Part shown: piece after piece, positions 1-59,170 of the stretch
How positions within the stretch are numbered: the first letter of the stretch is position 1
Layout of the letters: the number at the start of each line of letters is the position of its first letter
Source of the DNA: Lichenostomus cassidix
Lineage: Eukaryota; Chordata; Aves; Passeriformes; Meliphagidae
Reading direction: 5' to 3'
Assembly: GCA_008360975.2 (NCBI GenBank)
Contig: CM039184.1
Location: 69,481,056 to 69,545,055, forward strand
Length of the DNA stretch: 64,000 nucleotides
Notes under the pieces: model-generated
The model's input: the letters and a program-made list of their open reading frames with translations, nothing else
Databases searched by the model: none
Told to the model about the DNA's origin: nothing
Made by a program: the position numbers and the translations under genes

Positions 1-3000
1 TGTTCTCTATTGGGATGAAAAGAGTTTTGATGTTTTCCTTTGATGCCTCAAAATAAATTTAAGCAAATTATCATAGTAGTCTCTACCTAACAGTTTAGAA
101 AATAGAAAAATGAAAAATCTAAGGCTGGCCAAAAAGACACAGCCTTGCTAGACAACATTTCCAAACCTAAGATCATGCAAGCTTAGCTAAGTTTTTTAAT
201 GCAAATGTCTGAGTCCCAGTGTGTCTGAACTGTCCAGCTCATAACTTGATACAATATCTAAATCATCCAAGTTATTTTATGTATGAGAATTAAAGCTGCT
301 TTTTTCCATGGGATAATATAAAAGTCTCTCTCTATGCACATATGCATATACATAGTAGTTTAATTCAAAGGATGATATTATATGAAATATGGATTTAAGG
401 GATTAACTCTTGAATTCATCACTGAAAATGTCAACCTGTAGAGAAAATTGTAATCTCTGTAATCTTTGGCATGTTTGCTTTTCCTAAGTAATTATCGCTT
501 TCTGATCTTCAAATGTGAACTGTAAAAATTTTTGTATAACTGGTAGAACAAGTCAGAAACAAAAGGTGGTACAAATGTGGAATTGAGCATTGCATTTAGT
601 TTGACTGACTGTTTTAACTGAGAGGAACAAGAGAAAATGAAACAAAAATCAATGTCTCTGCATGGCAGCTTACAGAGCAGCAGACAAATTATCTCCTACA
701 TTTACAAGATCATGCTCTTAATGGATGGTGTTTCAAGGGCCTGACAGAGTTTTGTTTGGATTTTTACCTTTTGGGAATCATCATAAGACAACCAACAACT
801 CCAGCAGTCTCATTCTTGGTACTCTGCTTCAGTGTATGAGCTGAATGACTAGTGTTCTCTTACATAAAACCACCAACAAATCTTCAGCCAACCAGCTCCT
901 CTCCCTGCTCCCAAAATCAGAAGAAAATCATCAGATCAGTGCTTTTGCAGTATTTGCACAATACTATTGTTTTCCTAGACAGAGAATATAAGCTAAAACT
1001 GATTTACTGTCTAAAGAAGATAAAAATGTACTGGCTTTCCCAAGCTTAGAATTCCTGCATGTATACCATGTCTTTCTTGGGTACATTTGTGGTGTTAAAA
1101 CCACTGGAGAAGATTTCTGTTGACTTCACTAATCACTGTATAAATGTCTCCTGAAAGCTTTTCTTCCATAACTTTTTTTTTTTTTAAAACCTCAAAATCC
1201 AAGTTTGAAAGAGTTTAACTGTAGTGAAGCTTTAGCAGGAACATCTGAAGAAACAGCTTGATTATCCACTGCCTGTGTTCCTCTTAGGTCATGGAAAAAG
1301 CAAGGTCAGTGCAGCTGAGCCTGAAAGGAAGAGGGCTCTGGTGACTCAGGTTATGCATGATTGTTTACTGAGCTGTGATAACTTGATTAGAAGTCCAAAT
1401 ACCAAGTATTTGCCATGAAATTCACCTTTCCACAGAGCTCACTTTCAAATTAAGTCACTTGCAGAAAGAATTAAGCATGGACTCAAACCTTAATGTTTTA
1501 ACTGCACGAATGTTTACATTAACAAACCTCCTTCAGTTTGGGTCTATGTATTTCAGGTTTTTAGATTTTATCTGAATTCTGTTTATTTGAGTTAGACTGC
1601 AAGGAAAAGTCCACAGGCATTTCCTAAGAGTGCTTTGCTTGGTTTTGTTCTTCCTGCTGTGTGAGATGATGTGAGCTCCAATAGTTTATATGGTGATATC
1701 TGTGAGGAAAAGCACATAAAAATAGTCAAATGAAAGAAGGCAAATTTCTAAGAGTTGGGTCTGGAGTGGGTTTTTTTAACTGGTTTTTTTTTCCATTTTA
1801 CTCTGAAGATGAAAGTTATCCCATATGGATTATTACTCACATCTTCCCCCACTAGAAAGCAGATCCTTGTGGAGTGAAAATTGGCTTCAAAACCTGAAGT
1901 ATGAAATTCAGCTTTTTATACATATTTCAGATTTCAGGTTTTGCATATCCTTGTAGCAGAAATAGTTGCTTGACAATTTCTCATCAGAAAGCAGAGATGT
2001 AGCAACTCAAGCTTATGCATTGCAAATGACAACTTTCTGCAAAAAGCCTCACCATTTTCAACAATTCTTGTAAACAGATATTACTACCACTAGCCAGTTT
2101 TAATTGATTTCCTCACGCTGTTGTCTCTATTCTTATTTCTAAAGCCCAGTCTAAAGATATGAAAAAATGAAATGTGGAATCTGATTTGAGAATCAAAATA
2201 TAAATAATGCTTTAAAAAGTAGAAAATTTCTGGGACCATTTTCTTCCCATAACTCCCAACCACCCAGCTGTAGAGTTCACAATGACTTGAGTCATCCAGA
2301 CATAGGATGAACAGTTTTGTACTGGTACATGCAAAACCCCAGGGAATTGAAACATGTACAGGTGTGGAGGTGCAGATTTAGCCAGGACAAAATCCACATC
2401 ATTTAAATTTTATTCCAAAGGTTTATTTAGCAATCAGTGTGCATGGACATAGTTGATCACGCAGACTTGTGGCACCCATACAAACACCTCACAGCTCCTC
2501 ACCCCAATGTCAGACAGGGAAAGGGAACATGGCACCACACAACACTTGCTGACAAACACACAGGCTGTAGACAGTTTGATACATTCAACAAGAAAAAACA
2601 AACAATAAATTGCTGATATTTTCCGTTTTGTTCTCTCATTGCTGGAGAAACTATAGCAGCATAACCATGGAACACAAAACCCCTTATGGAACAACTTCAA
2701 TAACAACATGAAACTCTCATTAGGGTCAGAGATGAGAAAGTTAATGAAGTACTGGCACATCTGAAACTTCCACAGCCCAAGGCAGAGGACTCTTCCCTGG
2801 CCATTGAACAAAGCACCAGCTCAGTCTGGAATTGCTTTTAACATGGATGGCAACAAACCACTGGTGAGAGGTGGAACCTCCTTCCCACAGAGTAGTCAGT
2901 CTGTAGCAGCTCTTTGCAGCCACACAGAGAGTGTGTGTCCATCTCAGGTGGGACAAGAGATGGGCAAATGGGATTGCAGAAGTGAAAAACATGACCCCTT

Positions 3001-4070
3001 GCTGTTAATGCTGTACAAGCCCCCTGAGCTGTGATAGGAAATTCTACCGACATCTCTACCCATGCATTCAGAGCTGGGCTCTAAATGCAACTGTCAGCAG
3101 CTGTAAGATGATTTTATTTTATTGCAGAAGTCCTGACTTCTGATACAAATACTGTATCAGGTCTTCATGATATTTAATTGAAGTTATCCAATGGTAACAT
3201 TTTCAATAGTGTCTATAATGAGCATTAATGAACAGCACTAAGTGCTAAATTGTTCTCATTCTAGTATTATTGGTTTCCAATCTTGCCACCTAGGCTCAAA
3301 GCAGATCTCATCATACTGTGTTAGTTGCCCTAACCACAAAGTAAAGTTATTCCCAGTCTGAACGAGAAGGTCTGAATTTACCAGTCTTGCTCTGCAGGCA
3401 AAAAAGGAAGAATTTTTTTTTAAATTGTCTGGAGGGCTGGTATTCCCACTCATTGTTTACATAGCCATTCACTTAGCAAGCCTCATGTAACACATGGAAT
3501 AGGGAACTAAAGGCACTGAAAGGTAATATTTTCATTTACTATATATATAATTTTACAAGTGGTTATTAAAATAGCATTTTTCTTCAGTATTCTCCACAGT
3601 ATTTGATTTGCTTCTATCTGTGACCATCAGTTGGTATAATCCTGATTCACTCTCTTTCTTAATAGTAGCACCAAACCCATTATTTTATTTTTCATAATTC
3701 TCTTTCTGATATATATTTTCATTTTCTTACTGCTGTACCTCTATCCCAGTAAAAAAAAAAAACACCACAAAATCTGGCATAAAGGCACTCACCAGTTTTT
3801 TTGTCTATTACCTAGTAATGAAATTGCCCTATTAGGTCAGCTTACAATGTCTGCAGTAAATATGCCACATACAAATAAATCACAGTATAAAACTTGATAT
3901 ATAAATTAGTAGTAACAGGTGAACATTTAGATCTCTGATTTTAATTTACAGTGTAATTTACAGTGTAGAACAAAACAAGAACCAGCTTATCACTTGGAGA
4001 AATACAAACACCCCTGCCGGATACCGGAAAATAATTATCCATTGTGTGTGAATATATATGAAAATAAAAC

Positions 4071-4325
4071 AGAATAATAGAATAGCCTGGGTGGAAGGCA
4101 CCTTAAAAATAATCTTGTTCCAATCCCCCACCCTGGGAAGGGACACCTTGCACTAGACCAGGTTGCTCAAAGCCCCATCCAATCTGGATTGAACTCTTCC
4201 AGGGATGGAGCATCCTCAGCTTCCCTGAGCAGCCTGTTCCAGTGCCTCAGCACCCTCACAGTGAAGATTTTCTTCCTTATATCCAATCTCTGTCTACCCT
4301 CTTTCACCCTAAAGCCATTAATACT
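4071..4325 (-). mobile_element. CR1 LINE 3' fragment
   Basis: The plus strand reads as the complement of the avian CR1 3' end. It opens with degenerate copies of the ATTCTATG octamer complement (AATAATAGAATAG). It continues with 'ggaaggcaccttaaaaa', 'ccaggttgctcaaagcccc', 'cctgttccagtgcctcag' and 'cagtgaagattttcttcct', all recognisable CR1 landmarks. About 255 bp survive, the usual 5'-truncated form. The element inserted in the same orientation as SLC2A9, downstream of it. Confidence 0.88.
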
Positions 4326-4359
4326 AAGCTGTTGAATAGTAATACATATCTATACTTGG

Positions 4360-4405
4360 AATATATATATATATTCATATATGTATATATATGAATATAT
4401 ATATG
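4360..4405. repeat. AT-rich microsatellite
   Basis: Runs of (AT)n interrupted by TTC, TG and GA units, directly following the CR1 fragment by about 35 bp. Confidence 0.85.
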
Positions 4406-5354
4406 CACATTTTCTCACAAAAATGCTTCAAATGAATGAATTTTTGGATTAGTAAATATAACTTGTGGAAGGAGTTGACTCTGCCTACATGCTGCACTTT
4501 CTTCTTGTGTCTTACTCCTAACTGAGGGCAGCTCTAAGACTTATTAATGTGAACTAGGCCTGGAGCTTCAGAATCTAATGCCCAAATAAAAATTAGTTTT
4601 TAAGTTAGAAATCGGCACCCAAATTGCTTTGGCGAGATCTGAATGATAAGAACTAACACTTATCAAGTCTCAGGGAAATTTTGGCTCCTAAGACTTGTTT
4701 TAAAAGGAATTTGAAAAGAAAAACAATAAACAAACAAAGCAATTAAAAAAAACCCAACTCTTGGAACACTTCATGTTTGAATTTTTGTTATAATACTATA
4801 CCCTACACATCCCATCGGAGTTCTCTCACTTTACCCTGAGGTTTACATTTCTTTTCATATTAAAGCTTCTAAGTTTATTCTTATAAAATGAAATTATATA
4901 AATATGTATCTCCAGAGAAATGCAGTGCCAGCAAACCCAGAAACTAGAGTATTCAATCAGGATTTGCAAGTGAGACAAGGAAACTCATCAGGACCCAAAC
5001 CTGCCCATTTGTGGGAAGGTGGGAGATGTTGAAACAATGCAACTGAAAATCAAAACAGGTGGAAAAGGGATGGAAGGTCAGGGAAGTGTCATCTCAATTC
5101 TCATGGGCAACTTGAATCTTGGGAAACATGGAGAAATACATTCTGGTGCCATTTCAGGTTTGCTTCTCAACAGACCCCACTGGGATATTTCCCTTTCCCT
5201 TGCCTCCTCCTCCTCCTGGAGAGAGCATGCAGAGCTCCCTGTGAGCACATGGGGTGCTCAGGCTGCTGCTGCTCACAGCCCTGGCTCCCCACTGCCACTT
5301 CACTTCTCCAAGTCTGCATTACCCACTCACCACAGCAGCTACCTCACAGGTGCC

Positions 5355-5569
5355 AAGAGAGCTCCACCTCATTTATTTTACCAGTTGCCTCTACTCCCAC
5401 CCTTCATGGCCTCAACCATTACCCCAGCTGCTAATGAGTTCACCCATACTCACTTAGAACATTTTCAAGGGGGAGGCAGTTCATGATGTCCCATAGAATA
5501 TACAAGTTGTGCACTGCTATAAATGAAAAGAGCACACTGTCCCCCATCCCCTAAAAGAGCATCCTGGGT
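5355..5569 (-). other. SLC2A9: Probable SLC2A9 3' UTR
   Basis: The minus strand after the stop codon runs about 190 nt to an AATAAA hexamer (5377-5372). It is followed by a G/T-rich stretch (about 5345-5310 read on the minus strand), the usual downstream element. The 3' end is therefore placed near 5355. Longer alternative 3' UTRs using hexamers further left cannot be excluded without transcript data. Confidence 0.5.
5372..5377 (-). terminator. Candidate polyadenylation signal AATAAA of SLC2A9
   Basis: This is the first canonical hexamer downstream of the stop codon on the minus strand, 193 bases past it, with G/T-rich sequence 3' of it. The call is by position and motif only. Confidence 0.5.
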
Positions 5570-53882
<48,313 letters not shown>

Positions 53883-56440
53883 CTGCAAATGGATGAAACA
53901 TGAGTCAGTAATGCTCTAACACAGTGAGACTTGGAAGAAAAATAGCTTTGATGGGGAACACTGTAATTTTTCATCTTTCAAAGCGTTGTGTCCATCTCCA
54001 GAGTGATGTGTTCCTCCTGAGCTTGGTAAGCAGTTGGAACACCTCCCATTGAGATCACCTTACTAAAGGGCTAAGTCCCCAAACTATTTTCTGTTGACAG
54101 TTTTTATTTGACATTCTTCCTCTTCAGCAAGGCCTAAACCACCATGTGCTGCATGGTATGGGGTGTAATCCGTGCCCCAAACCTGGAATGGGACCCAAGA
54201 TAACTGAGTAACCCCCAGAAAGAATGGATGGGATATCTCCTAATCAAACTTTGCACTTGCCCTTTTAAGTGAGAGAGGTGTTATTAAAAAATTCTCCTGG
54301 GATTGGAAAACAACTTGAAGTGTTTTTTCAAACAATTTAAAGCTTGAGATAATCAGTTATCCTAAGAGCCTGCATTACCATGAAGGCTTCAAGATCCTCT
54401 TTCTTCATTCATTTTTTCTACTTTTCAATAAAATTGAGTGGAAAACTTAATGTAATATAGGTGAATCAAAAGTGGTTGATACAGTTTATAAACAAATAAC
54501 CCTGGATCTTATTGTAAAAACTAGAAAACTAAGGTTAAGACTTTAAAACCAGTCAATAATCACATAATGAATGTGGGTACTGGTTTGTAAAGAATAACAG
54601 GAAAACAGGCAGTATAACTTGTCACCTCCCCTCCATATCTGCCTGGAATAATAAACACACATGCTATGTACCATACAAAAAAGTTTATAGTCTGTTAGAA
54701 TTTTTAGCAACTCTTCCAGACACAAATCTTATTCTTGATCAGCACACCATATTTTCTGCAGTTTTTTTCCCCACAATGTCAAAGACACTTTTAAAGGTAA
54801 AAAAGTATTCTTTGAATACTGTTATTATCAACATTTTGCCCACCTATGGAGACTTCCATGGAATAAGCATACAGTCCTTTTAAAGTCTCTTGTACGACTT
54901 GTATGGTTTATCTCGTATGATATGTATGGTTTATCAGTTGGTCACATTTATCTCAAATAACTCTTCCAAAAGTGTTATTTTGAAAAAGTTATGAACAAGA
55001 CTCTGAACTTACCCTTCACAATAAATAATAAACCCTGCTACTACAATGAAAAGTTCTCTATTTTCACCATGTAAGACACCAAGATTCCTTTATTTCATCT
55101 GTTAAAGATTTCTGTGTTACTTTTTATCATCTTAACTTCTAAAACATGAAGGTAAACACACATAATATGCTCCCACTTGCCATTTTGGCATGAATTGATC
55201 AAAAAGTCACTGAAGCCAGTAGAAACTTGTCCATCCATTTCAAAACATTTCATGTCCATTCAATGTTATGGAGTGAGTGTTCTACTTGCTTTTCTCCTGG
55301 TTTATATTATACAATTTTAACAACTTCATCCCGTTACAGGAAAGAAATTGTAGAACTAGAATAAGTTTAAAGGATTCATTAAAATTGCTGGAAATCAGAC
55401 TGAACTAGACTCTATAAAGAGAACTAACAGAAGCAGGGAAAAGGAGAGTTTCATAACCTCTTTAAGAAGGAATAGAACAATACATATACTGGGACAGTGC
55501 TCAGAAGCAGTAATAAGCTAAGGGCAAAAAGTGCAGATGACTTAGAAGACACTTAAAACACCTTGCCCCAATTGTCAGCAGTAAGGAGAAGCACACAGAC
55601 ACTGCTGGGAGAAATGAAAACAACTACATCCCATTTTATCTCAGGAAAAACTTAAAGGAGCATTAAATATTTTAATTACAGGGACCTGATTCATCACCTG
55701 CTCAGAACTGGTACAAATAACATGTCAAGATGGTAAAATTTTAATTTTAAACTGTCACATCATGGATATTTGCTTCGGCTGGAGAATGAAAAACCTGGCT
55801 TTGATGTATTTACAAAAGACAGTTAAATAGTAGAGCAAGTTTGACAACCACAGATTCATTCAGAGGTTGATATAATAAAGTGCAAAGCTGCAGACAGAAG
55901 ATTGGGTGGAAGGGAGGGGGATAAAGCATGGCATGGATTTATCAGGACTAAGGTGCACTGGAATGCAGTAAAGAAAATGTTGCCATTTCAGAAATCATCA
56001 GCTAAAATGTAGAAAATGGAACTTACTGTAACCATCAAAAGGTGGAAAAGAAAGCAGTGTGGGGAAATGTCAACAGGCACTGCTGACAGCTGAACTATCC
56101 ATATCAAACTTGATAACCTATTTAAGTACCAGTTATATTTAATATTTTCAGCAATTAGGAAGATTTTGATAAAATGTGAAGACACTCTCAACACAGAACA
56201 GGTTAACAATATAAACATAGATACATTTTTAAGGAAGAACTGAATTGTTGACAGCATCATGCAACAGAGGAGGAAAGAAGTGCTCTACTGCCCAGGACAT
56301 GGACACTCATTTTTGAAAGATCCATTGCAACCAATTAAATATCTCACTATGAGATGGATAACAGGATTGAAAAGACTGAGTAAGGAAACATGCAACTGTG
56401 ACAGGCTTCACTCACTGTGTTTCTCTCTAAATAATTTCAC

Positions 56441-56690
56441 AGAAACAGAGAAACATAGAATGGTTTGGGTTGGAAGGGATCTCAAAGACCACCTTGTTCT
56501 AATCCCCTGCCATGGACAGGGACACTTTCCACTGTCCCAGGTTGCTCTGAGCCCCATCCAGCCTGGACTTGAACTCTCCCAGAGCTGGAGAATCCACAGC
56601 TTCTCTGGGCATCTGGTCCAGTGTCTCACCGCTCTCACAGTGAAGGATTTCTTCCTAACATCTATGCTAAACCTCTCATCTTTCAGTTTA
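56441..56690 (-). mobile_element. CR1 LINE 3' fragment
   Basis: The plus strand reads as the complement of the CR1 3' end: 'aaacatagaatggtttgggt', 'tggaagggatctcaaagacc', 'ccctgccatggacagggaca', 'ggttgctctgagccccatcc' and 'cagtgaaggatttcttccta'. It is the best-preserved CR1 copy in the window and makes up most of a 151-codon chance ORF on the plus strand. Confidence 0.92.
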
Positions 56691-57460
56691 ATAAATAGAT
56701 TTTATTTATTTTAAAAGAATAATCTGGACATGGATCCCACTCCCCGTTCCCAACTGAGTATCAAGCACTCCTGCACAGTCAGGCTCCATGTTTGCTCTCT
56801 GCCCTGAGTTTGGGTTTCTGTGCAGTGGAGATCCCCATGTCCTGTGGAGCATCCTGACCCCAACTGCTCCTGGGCAAGGTTCCCACATCCTGTCTCCTGT
56901 CCATTCTAGAGCCACAGGGTAATGCCCACACCCCGAGCAGCTCCTCCTAAACTCAGCTGGACGTGGGCTAGCACAGGGCACTGCCCAGGGGATCCCAGCC
57001 CTGCTCTACATCCCTGTGTAACCACCACACTGCCTCACAGGACTGTCAAGGGCTTGGCTACCTCTACTGCAGGAAATGTGCAGGAGATGGTATGAAAATA
57101 AATACTCATTCCCCCTTTTTAACATTCAGTGCACAGGATGAACTGTGATCTCTCAGTGAGCAGGTCTATTTACCAGTCACTATTAAATAGTCATTGTTTA
57201 AGTATTAACTCTGGAATTAATCCTTTGGAGACGAATTTGTGATGGGTTTACTACAGCACTGAACAACTTATGAACAGAAATTACCATTTTTTATAATTTT
57301 CTTATGTAAAATGACATATTTTTTACCCATTTTGTATGTGGGGAACAAAGAGACAAAAGCCTCTGGTATCCAATGCAAGATACTCAAAATATCCAGGAAA
57401 GAGTGATTTGGTAGTCTCTTCTTTTTCATGTTTCTTTAAAAAGTGGGAACACTTTAAACA

Positions 57461-57692
57461 TTTTAGTTTGGCAAAGCATAATCACACACACAGACAAAAA
57501 GAATTACATCTAGTCCAATTTTCAGATGCCCTGAAGCATCTTGCCTCACTGTCCTGCTGCAGCTGCAAAAGGATGCAGGTCTCAGTGATTCTCTGTGTCA
57601 CATCTGCCAGTCCCACAGGGACATCTAAGGTACCACAGGGCATCGAGATGATCCTATGTGATTATATTCAAGCAACTGAATTTTGTCCTCTC
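57461..57692 (+). repeat. Left arm of a 230-bp inverted repeat
   Basis: This segment matches the reverse complement of 58948-59170. The central ~97 bp align without gaps at roughly 80% by eye, including a perfect 26-bp run (57601-57626 against 59039-59014). Flanking parts align with small gaps: TTTGGCAAA, AGATGCC and AACTGAAT words recur in the same order. No known family recognised. Confidence 0.8.
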
Positions 57693-57740
57693 TCATAGAG
57701 ACTTGGCACAAAAAATGCATATCAGAAATATTCCATTTGC

Positions 57741-57775
57741 CACACAAAAAAAAAAAAAACAAACCAAAAAAAAAG
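57741..57775. repeat. A-rich low-complexity tract
   Basis: Two long A runs separated by CAAACC, lying just inside the inverted-repeat spacer about 50 bp beyond the left arm. Confidence 0.85.
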
Positions 57776-58947
57776 CATCCCTGCTCAGAATAAACTGGAT
57801 AAATTTACTTAGGCATGCATAAGAGAATGCTGCACAAGTTCAGCATTTCTCTGTTAATCTGCTACCATGCCACATAAAACACTCCTAAAAGTAAAGGACA
57901 ACCATGCTGGCCTGGGGCCAAGGACTGAAAAAGCACTGAGATGGAACTAATTTCTTAGCATTAGAACTGTCTTTTCTTCCTTTAGTCAAGGGTATGGCAC
58001 AGTGGTAATGATCACGGGGCAGCTGAGAAAAGAGAACTTCTACATCTCAGGCTTTGGAGCAAGTAAGGTGCAGAAGAGGTGCCTTCCTCCTATCTTCCTT
58101 GTACCACTCCAAACATTGCTCTACAACCTCCTCTGGCTGCAGAGGATGCTAATCTCACAGCCACATCCCTCCTGGACACAATTTTCTCTTTGCCTGACCA
58201 TTTCTGTAACCCACTTTGTCCAAATGTGTTTCAATAACAAAGCTACAAATTGCTTACCTTCCTGCCTAAAACAGAGTCTACCCAGATAATATGTGTATTT
58301 CACCTCTGTTCTGCACCCACACAGATGTGCATTTTTACAGGTCACTGCTACAGGTATAGCTCTGACAAGAAGATTACCTAGTATCAGTATCTTCCCAGGA
58401 AATAATCAGTACAAAAAGCTACCAGACTCAAGGCTGTACAAGTCTGATGTAAAATTCACAGAAGTCAGCAGGAGATTCTTGTTGCTGAGTAAATGGCCTG
58501 TGGATCAGAACTTAAAACAGCCTTGAGAGTGTCTGGTGTCTGAGTCCCATGATTTCCTCTTCACTAAATTGCATGTTAGATCACGTACATATTGAGAGAG
58601 AGAATTAAACTATCTGTTACAACTTCCCCAGATGGTTTTTTGTCCAACTTTTTACTGGAGTAACAACTAGCTTTTTACTGCATACTTATATGCCATAATT
58701 TATCTTCATTGCTTATTCATCTCCAAGAGAAGTAAAAATTTCAGAGAAAAGCAATGGGAAGTGGTGAGCATTCAAACAGGATTACTATCAACAGACAGCA
58801 TATATACTTGAGGTTCTCTAGGAAGAAATATTAGAGGTATGCTGGAGCTCGGCTAAATTTCTGACAGAACTTCCTTTCAGTGATGCATTTAGACTCAGTC
58901 TAACTTCCATAAATAACAAAATATAAAATAGTAAATTAAAATAATTG

Positions 58948-59170
58948 AGGAGGATAAGATTCAGTTCTTCAAACATGAGCACATGCTATCATTCTGATGG
59001 CCTTGGGTGCCTCAGATGTCCCTGTGGGACTGGCAGATGCAATACATAGAACTCCAGAGACCTGCATCCTTTTGGGACTGCAGCAGGAGATGAAGAGAAG
59101 TGCTCCAAGGCATCTAGAAATTGTATATGATGTAAATCTATTTTATTTGACTGTATTTTGCCAAACTGAA
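58948..59170 (-). repeat. Right arm of a 230-bp inverted repeat
   Basis: Complement of the left arm at 57461-57692, separated from it by about 1.25 kb of unique-looking AT-rich sequence. The perfect 26-bp match lies at 59014-59039. The arms could be long terminal inverted repeats of an old DNA transposon, or two independent copies of one interspersed repeat in opposite orientation. Confidence 0.8.

Larger units (their letters stand above)
1..5354. other. 3' flank of SLC2A9, no gene recognised
   Basis: AT-rich intergenic sequence. It contains a CR1 fragment (4071-4325), an AT microsatellite (4360-4405), a poly-T run near 1171-1183 and two close AATAAA hexamers on the minus strand (2409-2414, 2422-2427). 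The open frames here are short and not convincing. In mammals the next gene in this direction is DRD5, but no DRD5 sequence is visible. Confidence 0.6.

Noticed and set aside
2212..2397. Possible retroviral pol-like peptide on the minus strand
   Set aside because: The frame is only 61 codons and no RT, integrase or protease motif could be pointed to.
56259..56714. 151-codon plus-strand open frame
   Set aside because: Most of it is the reverse complement of a CR1 LINE 3' end (56441-56690), which is untranslated sequence read backwards.
56740..57060. GC-rich stretch next to CR1, considered as more CR1 or a promoter
   Set aside because: I could not align it to CR1 upstream sequence and it lacks CpG density or a recognisable core promoter.
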